DNA of 12,420 bases from a bacterium. GTDB taxonomy: Bacteria > RBG-13-66-14. The position numbers and the translations under genes are program-made. Below, in pieces: positions 6,301 through 12,420 of the stretch (position 1 is its first letter; each line of letters starts with the position of its first letter). The DNA lies in NCBI GenBank assembly GCA_021107695.1, contig JAIOSI010000157.1, forward strand, positions 1 through 12,420, given 5' to 3'. The notes beneath the pieces are model-generated. The model saw only the letters and a program-made list of their open reading frames with translations, had not been told where the DNA came from and did no database searches.

Positions 6301-8526
6301 GACACTACCGCTCCAGGTTGCGTTCTCGGTAATGCGGCCATTCTCATGGAGGTTATCGTCGGGGATGACCGTTGCTGGTTCGGAGTCCAGGTGTCCCCAG
6401 GATTGCTGGGTTGGAAAATCATAGTGAGCCTGGCGAATGATGTACTCGTACTCAATGTCTTCGGTAACGCTATCATCTACGAAACTGTCCGAGCTTCCGC
6501 TCATAATAGCAATCTCTTCATACCCAAAGAAACCACAATCGTCGTATCGGCGGAGAATCTGGTAGTTCTCAACATGTCCATCCAGCGGTGTCCAGTTGAG
6601 CTGAACCCTTGTGCCGTCGTCATCTGGGTAGTCAGTGGCAACCAGGTTGGTTGGAGCGGGGAGGTTCAGGTCGGGAATCTCAGCACGACCTTCCAGGTAT
6701 GGTACAGCAAAGACCTGATCTTCTGGGTCGCCTGATGCACCATGCTTATTGATGTAGTAGGTCTCACCGCTGTATGTGTCAACATCTGCAAGGACATAGT
6801 AGTAGGTACCGTTGTGCGAAATACCAGCGTCAAGGTATTGGTAGATGTGATTGTCATCGTGCTGAGGCCAAATAGGGCTGCCATTTACCTTTGTGTACTC
6901 TCCGTAGTGGTGGTTGCCTCGGTAGATGTTATAGCCCTCGCAGTTATCATCCTCACCCAGGGCTTGCCAGCGAACCATAACGCAGCCCTCTTCTACCGAA
7001 CTGCCAGTAATAGCCTCGAAGAGGGAAAGACCGCCGATACCAATAATTGGTGCGCTAATATAAAATATTTGATCTTTCCAGCGACCTTCCCAGTCATCAC
7101 TATGATTCTCCTGATAATCCGGATCGTCACCAAAATATCCTATCTCATATACAGTATCCCTGGATCGTTGTGAATCATAAACTAGATATTTCTTATCATC
7201 TGAGACATCATCATCAAAACCAACCCCTGTCATGTAGTGACCGTGACCATCGAAAGTATACATTATAAATGTTGGATATCCTAGGGATATTGCCCAAGCA
7301 TGATCTCCCCAAGAATAAGGGGCGGGTAAATGTGCATGGTAGCCTGTAGTAGATTCAAAATCATCCGTTACTCCATAGTAAAAGCTTTTCACTCTTGCAT
7401 AAATATGAATAAATTTCTTACTATTACCACCTTCGATATAACCTGCAATCATTTCGCCATAAGTTTGTGTTGTTGGATCGTAAGACGAAACAGGGGTAAA
7501 TATAGCATCTAAATCATAACCACCTGTGTGGTAATCGTGAAAACCAATAATCATGGCTGCTGTATAAGAACCACAATTTATGTCTGATAAATCATAGTAC
7601 CAAGGTACTAAGAAACCGGCATCCATCAGTGTTTGTTGCCACAACGGAGAATATCCACCAGTGTTATCCAGGAAAAACTCATAGAAATAGTCTGGGATTT
7701 TTTGATTGCTTCTAAAATAGTTCCATAATTCAATTCCCCCTGTGGTGTTATAGTCGAAGTTACTATCTGTTTTTTTAAGAAATTCCGATTCCTCCAACAA
7801 ATCATCAGCATTGGCTGAAGTAACATAGGCATCTTCCGATTGACAATCCATACGCATCGCAACAAAGCATTGTGCCTTTTCAGTTGAAAAACACACAACT
7901 GGTCTTAGTTGTAACAACTCATCCAAAAATAAATTAGTTGATACAATGTTGTTACTATCGTTATAGTTATTGGTATTCACCTCTTCCCTCGCCCAAGCAA
8001 GATTATGAAAAGGCAAACCTGAACAATCACTATAGTACTGGGATATAAATCCGAACTCCTCTCTAGTGGGAATAATAACATATTGAGTGCTCGTAAATAT
8101 CTCATATGCATTCTGAGATTTACTCAACCATACATCGAATCCCTCTTCATTACCCTCAATTTCATCGAACGTTAATGGCAATATTTCATCAAGATAAATA
8201 CGTCGGTCTTCAGATAACTCCGAAAGATAGCTAAATATTTCTTCTCCGTCTGTAAGATTTATAGAGTTCGATACAAAAAAGAACAAATACGCTATCTCAT
8301 CACCTGAGTTTAGTGAATATATACTAATTGGTGAACTTACACACAGTGATGGTGCAACCTGGTCTCTCCATGCACTAGCCAACTGTTCGGCATCTTTAAC
8401 TGTAACAGTACTGTAATCTTCTATATTCGATACTTCGCCATCATCAATTTCAGAGATAATTTCTCCAAAATTAGCACTAACAAAAAGGACGATGGCAAGC
8501 AAAACAAAAAGGGAGAGGTTACGCAT
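3310..8526 (-). CDS. Giant secreted protein: C39-like peptidase region, FN3, beta-helices, sorting-type C-terminus
   Basis: A 1738-residue exported protein. Visible order: signal peptide (about 1-19); N-terminal prodomain-like region (about 40-220) resembling that of the neighbour at 9702-11453; C39-like cysteine-peptidase region (about 300-490) with NCGSYTAAMIIGFHD (Cys318), GHYMTGVGF (His430) and VYDSQ (Asp451); two FN3-like domains (about 500-610 and 622-722); right-handed parallel beta-helix stretches near 735-970, 1125-1275 and 1365-1480, each with SxCxIxxNxxDGL-type turns; an acidic Asp/Thr/Ser/Glu linker (about 1555-1653); and a final 84 residues with VVPNPTTG, LYDLAGRLV and SIAGGLYLLHL, as in type IX secretion sorting tails or FlgD-Ig-like domains. 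The Gln expected six residues before the active Cys is Asp312, so catalysis is doubtful. GGAG (8532-8535) lies five bases before the ATG. It follows the lipoprotein gene by 45 bases, probably one operon. DNA for residues 1-490 is AT-richer than the rest. Confidence 0.85.
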   Translation of the reverse strand: MRNLSLFVLLAIVLFVSANFGEIISEIDDGEVSNIEDYSTVTVKDAEQLASAWRDQVAPSLCVSSPISIYSLNSGDEIAYLFFFVSNSINLTDGEEIFSYLSELSEDRRIYLDEILPLTFDEIEGNEEGFDVWLSKSQNAYEIFTSTQYVIIPTREEFGFISQYYSDCSGLPFHNLAWAREEVNTNNYNDSNNIVSTNLFLDELLQLRPVVCFSTEKAQCFVAMRMDCQSEDAYVTSANADDLLEESEFLKKTDSNFDYNTTGGIELWNYFRSNQKIPDYFYEFFLDNTGGYSPLWQQTLMDAGFLVPWYYDLSDINCGSYTAAMIIGFHDYHTGGYDLDAIFTPVSSYDPTTQTYGEMIAGYIEGGNSKKFIHIYARVKSFYYGVTDDFESTTGYHAHLPAPYSWGDHAWAISLGYPTFIMYTFDGHGHYMTGVGFDDDVSDDKKYLVYDSQRSRDTVYEIGYFGDDPDYQENHSDDWEGRWKDQIFYISAPIIGIGGLSLFEAITGSSVEEGCVMVRWQALGEDDNCEGYNIYRGNHHYGEYTKVNGSPIWPQHDDNHIYQYLDAGISHNGTYYYVLADVDTYSGETYYINKHGASGDPEDQVFAVPYLEGRAEIPDLNLPAPTNLVATDYPDDDGTRVQLNWTPLDGHVENYQILRRYDDCGFFGYEEIAIMSGSSDSFVDDSVTEDIEYEYIIRQAHYDFPTQQSWGHLDSEPATVIPDDNLHENGRITENATWSGSVLVNGDVVVDTGVTLTIEEGTIVTFFSSDKHNLGIDEERIELIVYGELHVGGTSEPTYLRSSFSPGTQWHGIRLMASAGSSFENVTISQAETALYSYYGPVEVTDCDLSGSGYASVVVDSGSCSITDCDLSGNGGSEGYGVVVNNGTVTLNDCRITDNATDGLLVNGGAATIRNCQITNNTNDGLRLTDGSVNLGTLDEFGWNVFSDNGGKDINSLVTVSARGNEFGTIDGLELDRRVSDSVVLSPVVFGGSVNRGSDLPYVEPDEENLPVCYVDRDVYLVDDFTAEPVVVSFGPSGEVLEYFELRFAPDVRVGLAPEQETPVITPDDPLLVDVLIDVPCYFEKPDGSVPSYSLEPSGGFVPSPWEINESIPPVEFNWGELTFGEHCYELNWTNALIDGATSVKMNSGSFSEANPANFERVFIRNIDAAGFELIKGAASFRSCQISDNLGNGLQLNSGTWAKLYRCEVSGNDGDGIYLNTGVEIDLGVPVGGDEPMVGLNYFADNTGFDLNNSSGSPVAAHGNQWSESDWELILENSIHNPGGVDYHHLFPIAWSGVLKSGENPNKCVWMGNMLLLGDVTVPTGMMVGQQFRLVFELPTGAEGIEIAELPGLDRTHGGEDPNKSEFRINGLVNSEAQIHLTRLSLPTTMFGEFPPPVVGEWTGLIHSSADMDTLDNYEVHWAETGIHVIGGGLTTLSNCRVTRANTAVVLEGVSPTLFGNDFEAEIEGLVCSDNAWPLLVEEPTMNSFYMDFEPATLPPHYYIANRNAALTPFDPTTIDATLCKWHDSNGESQQPEDWMFDGEVDYDSQAMLADNRSQIITEEDDKAELNNHKDTIELASGEETEDTSAIEIGNRDDSVGVSDDTVDDDSIAVGEDVVRLNTDESVTLTDDTLETASLGVEALNTTDSTEEPSQLLSVVPNPTTGMVTITVELEGSQRVALALYDLAGRLVETIHRGSLSEDRHSLSYDTSSIAGGLYLLHLATDKATDTIRLAIVR

Positions 8527-8571
8527 AATAACTCCAAAATGTGATGAACAGGTTTTAAATGGAATGAATAG

Positions 8572-9567
8572 CTACTCCGCTGGCCAGCAGATAGCGTTAA
8601 CGGTTTCAGCAGCACCTTGTTGTGTGTATGTCTCGCAGTATGCGATCCAGTCGCCACCATTCGGTGAATAGACAAGACTGGTGTAATAGTTCTCCGTGAA
8701 AGGCAAGACTTCCTTTATTTCCTGGGTGGTCAGGTTAAGCTCGTACATCGTATCGCCCCAGGGGTTGAAGGAGCGTTTGACAAACGCAAGCCGGTTACCA
8801 TCATCAGAAATCGCTGGGTAGAAAAGTGCTGCATCCTCGATATGGTACAGAACGTCATTCTCCTGCCAGCTTGTAGAGATCGGCACTCGAAGAATATCCG
8901 CATCAGAGCCGTAGAGATAATTGACTATCACGGATGTACCCGATGGATCCCAGCAGAACTGTTGAACACCGTAAGGAACCTCGAACCAGACTGATTCTTC
9001 GTAGGTAGATAAATCAAGGGTGGCAAAGTACAAATCGTTATCTTCTCTCCTTGAGAAGTAACCCAGCGTACTGCCATCGGGCGAAAGTGCCATCCCTCGA
9101 CGAGTGTACTCATCCTCAAAGATGCAGGCGATCTCTTCTCCCAGATTTCCCTGGGTATTCTTGTACAGCTCGTACTTGGAGAGCCGATAGCTACTCCAGT
9201 CATAGAAATGCATCTCCAGATAGGCTACATCGTTGACAACATCAACAAAAATCTCATCGATCCAGCAACCAAAAGCTTCATCGTACCGAGAATCGCTCAG
9301 CTCTTCTTGGGTGGCAAGGTCAATCTGGAGTGTGTGCATGTAGGTGTTAATGTCATAGTCCCGCGTGAAGAAAACGCTTTTACCATCCTCTGCCCAGACA
9401 ATGTCCAGCTTACTGTAGTCTTCCTGCAGGGGATGCAGCTCAACAATCGTCCCCCGTGGCGGCAGCTCGACCTCTTCTTCCTCATCAGGACCAGTCGCCT
9501 TCTTGTTGCAGGAAAGCGATACGACCAGGACGACCAACACAAGCAACAACAACGCTTTGACCTTCAT
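8572..9567 (-). CDS. PD40/TolB-like beta-propeller lipoprotein (cassette 2)
   Basis: Probably a membrane-anchored, outward-facing propeller protein of about 331 residues. The signal peptide KVKALLLLVLVVLVVSLSC ends in a lipobox-like SLSC (Cys20), followed by the flexible NKKATGPDEEEE expected of a mature lipoprotein. Propeller repeats of PD40 type can be seen as WAEDGKSVFFTRD, LSPDGSTLGYFSRRED, WDPSGTSVIV, ISDDGNRLAFVKRS and YSPNGGDWIAYCE. These repeats usually mediate protein or glycan contacts; no catalytic residues are evident. Two ATGs stand together; the one at 9567 is chosen because GAGGTGA (9571-9577) abuts the other and because the paralogous gene keeps only the second. It lies 45 bases before the giant protein gene and is presumably cotranscribed. 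The exact partner is unknown. Confidence 0.85.
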   Translation of the reverse strand: MKVKALLLLVLVVLVVSLSCNKKATGPDEEEEVELPPRGTIVELHPLQEDYSKLDIVWAEDGKSVFFTRDYDINTYMHTLQIDLATQEELSDSRYDEAFGCWIDEIFVDVVNDVAYLEMHFYDWSSYRLSKYELYKNTQGNLGEEIACIFEDEYTRRGMALSPDGSTLGYFSRREDNDLYFATLDLSTYEESVWFEVPYGVQQFCWDPSGTSVIVNYLYGSDADILRVPISTSWQENDVLYHIEDAALFYPAISDDGNRLAFVKRSFNPWGDTMYELNLTTQEIKEVLPFTENYYTSLVYSPNGGDWIAYCETYTQQGAAETVNAICWPAE

Positions 9568-9598
9568 CATTCACCTCGAATGCAAACCCGTTGAGCGG
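9532..9598 (-). repeat. Duplicated leader and signal-peptide region, copy 1
   Basis: Aligns without gaps to 12354-12420 with 62 of 67 bases identical. It covers the ribosome site GAGGTGA and the start of the signal peptide of the lipoprotein at 8572-9567. One difference turns the upstream of two tandem ATGs into ACG in the other copy. Confidence 0.85.
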
Positions 9599-9612
9599 GG
9601 TTCAGGAACCCC
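9597..9612 (-). promoter_or_regulatory. Perfect palindrome in the leader of the cassette 2 lipoprotein
   Basis: GGGGTTC and GAACCCC face each other around two bases. On the minus strand it lies about 20 bases before the Shine-Dalgarno site. The AACCC half (complement of 9598-9602) could instead pair with GGGTT (complement of 9585-9589), giving two mutually exclusive stems. Regulatory use is inference. Confidence 0.4.
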
Positions 9613-9676
9613 ATAGACCGAATCAAACCCCTGACAACGGAGAGACTACCAAAGAAAAGTTGATTTGTAAAGAATT

Positions 9677-9704
9677 ATTATGGGGGGGGGGATTAGTGTG
9701 ACTA
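9677..9704 (-). promoter_or_regulatory. Possible promoter with a C10 tract in its spacer, before cassette 2
   Basis: On the minus strand TAGTCA (9704-9699, four of six to the -35 consensus, overlapping the upstream stop codon) is followed after 16 bases by CATAAT (9682-9677, five of six to the -10 consensus). The spacer includes most of a run of ten C (plus-strand G at 9682-9691). Change in tract length would change the spacer. The -35 box is weak, so the promoter is tentative. Transcription would start near 9670, roughly 100 bases ahead of the lipoprotein. Confidence 0.35.
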
Positions 9705-11453
9705 GACTACTGCGCAGGCTAGTTCAAAGTCGGCCTCCTCGCCCGTGAATACATCCACCGGCTCACCGTTCTCAATAGGATAATAACGAATACCCAATTC
9801 ACCTTCTGCTTCTGTTGCAAAACGCAGCCAGCCCGCTTCTTCGTCATATCGGATAGTGCTGCTTACCTGAGTTATCTTGCCTGCTTCATCGCGAGAGAGA
9901 ACCGTGAATCCCCGAACAGGATAACCGGGATATGAAACCCAGTGTATTACCTGGTGGTCATCTACATCCTCTGCAAAGACTATGCGGTACTCATCTTGTG
10001 CGTAAGAGTAGCCGTAACCACCGTAACCATCCCCGTCGCCCCCGCCCTGTCCGATGGGATCATCTGGGCTGAAATTTGTACAAAGCTCTGCACCGATAGG
10101 ACCCCATACGCCCCAACCAATACTACCCTCTCTGGGATCAATATATCGATATTGATTACCAAAATCTTCATCATACCCTGCTGTTACACAAGCATGGTCA
10201 TATTCTTGACGTATTACTGAAACATTACCATGGTAATATGTATGTCCGAATGTACTATAACTATATCCATATTTTGTTGCATCTTTATACCTATCCCAAC
10301 TTGGGGGGTTATCATCCAAACTCGTTTCGTATTTGGTATTTCTGCTACTGTCAAATTGTGAATCAAAATATTCATCATGAAAAGCTTCGCTAAATATCTC
10401 TGAATCAACCCATCGAAAATAATACTCCTCATCAAGTTCTTCAAACCACATATCTTCAGGCGGGAATTTCGTTTCATATGCTGTTGGATCGGAAGCAAAT
10501 AATTGGGAATAAGCCTCATAACATTGCTCCATAAAAAAGCCATCTATTGGTGCATCCATAAAATCACTACTGTTACTATAATCCATAAACAACATTTCCA
10601 CATGCCAACCAAGTTGCATGGCTTTTGATGCATAAAAACAATCCCAGGTACCAATTTGTTTTAGTATTGAGATATTGAGAATATTACTATCAGAAGTTTT
10701 GTAGACACCTCCCGCCGACGTGTTAGACTTCTCGTAGATAGATGTATACTCATGATTATAAAGTGGTTTATATATATTACTCATCTTCACTTCTACTGGA
10801 TACACCAATTCGTTAGTTTCACCTTTATAGACAGCTGTGAACGATAATGGTACAGAACTATCTAGTTGAACATCCCTCTTCCATATAAGTGCATAACCCA
10901 ATAAAACCTCAGTGCCATCATATCTATAGTTTTGTATGTGCCACCCCGACAAATCAGATGCCTGAATGATTTTATATTCGCCCTCCACCTTAGCCACAAT
11001 AATGTGCTGCATATCCCAGATTAGATTACGTAAATCAGAAATCCTTTGATTCAACTCTGCTGGCACAAGCTCTCGATAATCCTCAACTCCTCGCTCTTCT
11101 GCGATAGCACGGTAGCTATGGCGTTCCGCACCTGCCTCTGACTGTGCCCTCTTTACAGCTTGCATTTCTGCCATATTCTTTATTTCGCCCGTTGGATGAC
11201 CGAGCATCAAGTACGCAATCTGTTGTTCACCATAACCATAGCCATACAACGGTTCTGGTTCGCCAAGTACGGTATCAATTTCATTCGCCGCAATGTACTC
11301 CTGAGCCAACTCCAAAGCAATAGCTGCCCCATCCTCTGTAATCTCACCATACTCTACAAACTCTTCACTCGCCGCAGCGGTTATGGTTTGAAAACCAAAG
11401 CAGGCAAAAACAGCAACGGACAGAAGTAGCAGTACACTTTTTTTGAAAGACAT
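9702..11453 (-). CDS. Exported papain/C39-like cysteine peptidase (cassette 1)
   Basis: A 583-residue exported protein. The signal peptide runs to about residue 28 (TITAAAS). The N-terminal region (about 35-225) has EPLYGYGYGEQQIAYLMLGH, the same plan as SIYSLNSGDEIAYLFFFVSN in the giant protein, and resembles a prodomain. The peptidase core shows Gln266 and Cys272 in KQIGTWDCFYASKAM, exactly the Gln-x5-Cys spacing of papain-like enzymes. His420 lies in YDHACVTAGYDED and Asp439 in YRYIDPREG. A Gly/Tyr-rich linker (about 469-484) leads to a C-terminal beta-rich domain (about 487-583) with no sorting-type motif. The 148 residues between Cys and His are long, acidic and aromatic. AGGAG (11460-11464) is six bases before the ATG and overlaps the ancestral stop of the lipoprotein upstream, pointing to an operon. 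Family membership is by motif only; substrate is unknown. Confidence 0.75.
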   Translation of the reverse strand: MSFKKSVLLLLSVAVFACFGFQTITAAASEEFVEYGEITEDGAAIALELAQEYIAANEIDTVLGEPEPLYGYGYGEQQIAYLMLGHPTGEIKNMAEMQAVKRAQSEAGAERHSYRAIAEERGVEDYRELVPAELNQRISDLRNLIWDMQHIIVAKVEGEYKIIQASDLSGWHIQNYRYDGTEVLLGYALIWKRDVQLDSSVPLSFTAVYKGETNELVYPVEVKMSNIYKPLYNHEYTSIYEKSNTSAGGVYKTSDSNILNISILKQIGTWDCFYASKAMQLGWHVEMLFMDYSNSSDFMDAPIDGFFMEQCYEAYSQLFASDPTAYETKFPPEDMWFEELDEEYYFRWVDSEIFSEAFHDEYFDSQFDSSRNTKYETSLDDNPPSWDRYKDATKYGYSYSTFGHTYYHGNVSVIRQEYDHACVTAGYDEDFGNQYRYIDPREGSIGWGVWGPIGAELCTNFSPDDPIGQGGGDGDGYGGYGYSYAQDEYRIVFAEDVDDHQVIHWVSYPGYPVRGFTVLSRDEAGKITQVSSTIRYDEEAGWLRFATEAEGELGIRYYPIENGEPVDVFTGEEADFELACAVV

Positions 11454-11462
11454 TTTAATCTC

Positions 11463-11531
11463 CTAAAGTTCTGGTTTGAATCGCCAGATATCGCCGTTGG
11501 TTTCACTGCTAAAGTAGATATATCCATCATC
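11463..11531 (-). other. Stranded in-frame C-terminal tail of the cassette 1 lipoprotein
   Basis: Beyond the TAA at 11532-11534, the same frame continues for 22 codons, with DGYIYFSSETNGDIWRF, and ends at TAG 11463-11465. That is a good PD40 strand, just what a propeller of this type lacks at its end. The TAG is part of the TAGGAG ribosome site of the next gene, which begins nine bases later. Such tight packing suggests this was once the true end of the lipoprotein. Confidence 0.75.
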
Positions 11532-12389
11532 TTACAAGGTGGCATGAACAGGGTTCACAATATACGAAGAGGGGAGAGGATAAATAGGATCGCCACCGTT
11601 AATGGGACAGATAGTTAACTCATCAAGAGCATCAGTTATTATCACATACTCACCAGATGGTGAAACACTTATTCGCGGATAAAAATATCGATCCCAGCCT
11701 AGGTGGGCTATCTCTTGAGGTTCACTGCCATCAAGGGGGAAGAGAACAATATCCTTGTTAAACTGAGAGTTCCTGGTAATCGTTATTACTGCCGAGCCAT
11801 CATGTGTGTAGTCGATGTCTTCAAACCAGATGTCCGTTGTGCTTTCGAGGGGGGTTAATTCACCAGAGGCGATGTCCATACTGGCAAGGTATGGTTCCTC
11901 CGAGTGTTTTTCAAGGAGTATTGCTAATGTTTCTCCATCGGGATGTACACATAATTTGACTGCATCTTCTTTCAACACCTCTATATCCTCATCTCTACCA
12001 TTATACGGTATTCGGCATAGATGGTTACCTCTTTCCTCTCCATCAAATGTCCTATAATACTTAATAAAATAGAGCCATTGTCCATCAGTAGACCATTCTA
12101 AATAACGAGGTTTATTATATTGGCTATTGTAGATATGTTCTGTCAGAATATCTATCGTTTCTGTTTCAAAATCGTAGACACAGAGGACGTATTCGAGAGG
12201 CATATTATCACCATCCCGATCAGACAAAAATGCCAGATACCGCCCATCCGGTGAGAGCGATGGCCAGTAGTTTTCAGCCTCCTCATCGAAAACAATCAAC
12301 GGAGTCGAGGGATCCGGTTCAGAAGGAACCATGCAGGAAGAAATGAATGCAATGACCAACACAAGCAGCAGCAACGCTTTGACCTTCAT
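11532..12389 (-). CDS. PD40/TolB-like beta-propeller lipoprotein, truncated (cassette 1)
   Basis: A 285-residue lipoprotein with signal peptide KVKALLLLVLVIAFISSC and lipobox ISSC (Cys19). PD40 repeats: LSPDGRYLAFLSDRDG (45-60), WSTDGQWLYFIK (99-110), VHPDGETLAIL (148-158), DYTHDGSAVITIT (193-205) and VSPSGEYVIIT (242-252). These recall the TolB propeller, whose repeats support protein contacts at the cell envelope. It is a paralogue of the lipoprotein at 8572-9567 and nearly identical to it in the signal peptide. A TAA ends the frame just where a sixth PD40 strand begins (NPVHATL, stop, then DDGYIYF), so the last blade cannot close unless the stop is read through. GAGGTGA (12393-12399) sits three bases before the ATG. 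The next gene on this strand is the cysteine peptidase at 9702-11453. Confidence 0.8.
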   Translation of the reverse strand: MKVKALLLLVLVIAFISSCMVPSEPDPSTPLIVFDEEAENYWPSLSPDGRYLAFLSDRDGDNMPLEYVLCVYDFETETIDILTEHIYNSQYNKPRYLEWSTDGQWLYFIKYYRTFDGEERGNHLCRIPYNGRDEDIEVLKEDAVKLCVHPDGETLAILLEKHSEEPYLASMDIASGELTPLESTTDIWFEDIDYTHDGSAVITITRNSQFNKDIVLFPLDGSEPQEIAHLGWDRYFYPRISVSPSGEYVIITDALDELTICPINGGDPIYPLPSSYIVNPVHATL

Positions 12390-12420
12390 CGTTCACCTCG
12401 AATGCAAACCCTTTGAACGG
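12354..12420 (-). repeat. Duplicated leader and signal-peptide region, copy 2 (cut by the window end)
   Basis: Partner of 9532-9598 with 62 of 67 matches, running into the window edge, so the full extent is not visible. It contains the start codon, the ribosome site and the beginning of the leader of the cassette 1 lipoprotein. Confidence 0.85.

Noticed and set aside
5146..6735. Plus-strand open frames of 199 and 174 codons
   Set aside because: They lie antisense to the beta-helix and FN3 parts of the giant gene, whose minus-strand frame is unbroken over 5.2 kb with clear domains.
8527..8571. The lipoprotein frame continuing in frame into the giant gene after the TAG
   Set aside because: The 45 intergenic bases are open in frame, but the encoded residues resemble no propeller or signal sequence, and a good GGAG site precedes the ATG. 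Looks like chance.

Overview
The window looks like part of the chromosome of a bacterium related to the FCB group (Fibrobacterota-Chlorobiota-Bacteroidota and their uncultured relatives). The evidence is a very large secreted protein ending in a domain of the type IX secretion sorting-tail kind, two beta-propeller lipoproteins, and a pyrophosphate-type phosphofructokinase. Genes carry good Shine-Dalgarno sites (AGGAGG, GGAG, GAGGTGA). Two promoters match TTGACA-N17-TATACT. Bacteroidota proper rarely use Shine-Dalgarno sites and have different -33/-7 promoters, so a Zixibacteria-, Cloacimonadota- or Calditrichota-like lineage seems more likely. This placement is inference, not proof.

Left part (1-3300), housekeeping. 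A minus-strand phosphofructokinase with the PPi-type residues GGDD and PKTIDND is followed by a 445-base gap full of palindromes. Then come plus-strand genes: a class I SAM-dependent methyltransferase, aspartate 1-decarboxylase (panD), and a tyrosine/dual-specificity phosphatase gene broken by a frameshift. The phosphatase overlaps panD by ATGA. The methyltransferase and panD are each preceded by a copy of the same 39-base sequence that contributes the -35 box of a near-consensus promoter. A strong bidirectional terminator at 3257-3284 separates these genes from the convergent minus-strand block.

Right part (3310-12420), secreted and surface proteins, all on the minus strand. Read in transcription order it is two copies of one plan: a PD40/TolB-like lipoprotein followed by a large exported protein with a papain/C39-like cysteine-peptidase region. 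Pair 1 is 12389-11532 then 11453-9702. Pair 2 is 9567-8572 then 8526-3310. The two lipoprotein genes share nearly identical signal-peptide coding sequence and upstream leader (62 of 67 bases), which indicates duplication of gene and leader together. The lipoprotein of pair 1 is cut short by an in-frame TAA. Its last propeller strand survives in frame beyond the stop and ends 9 bases before the next gene. The giant protein of pair 2 adds FN3-like domains, three parallel beta-helix stretches, an acidic linker and a C-terminal sorting-like domain. Its peptidase-bearing third is clearly more AT-rich than the rest.

The most useful leads are the duplicated lipoprotein-peptidase cassette, the premature stop, the repeated promoter module, a ten-base C tract in a possible promoter spacer between the two cassettes, and the composition step inside the giant gene. 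No RNA genes, CRISPR arrays or transposases were seen.
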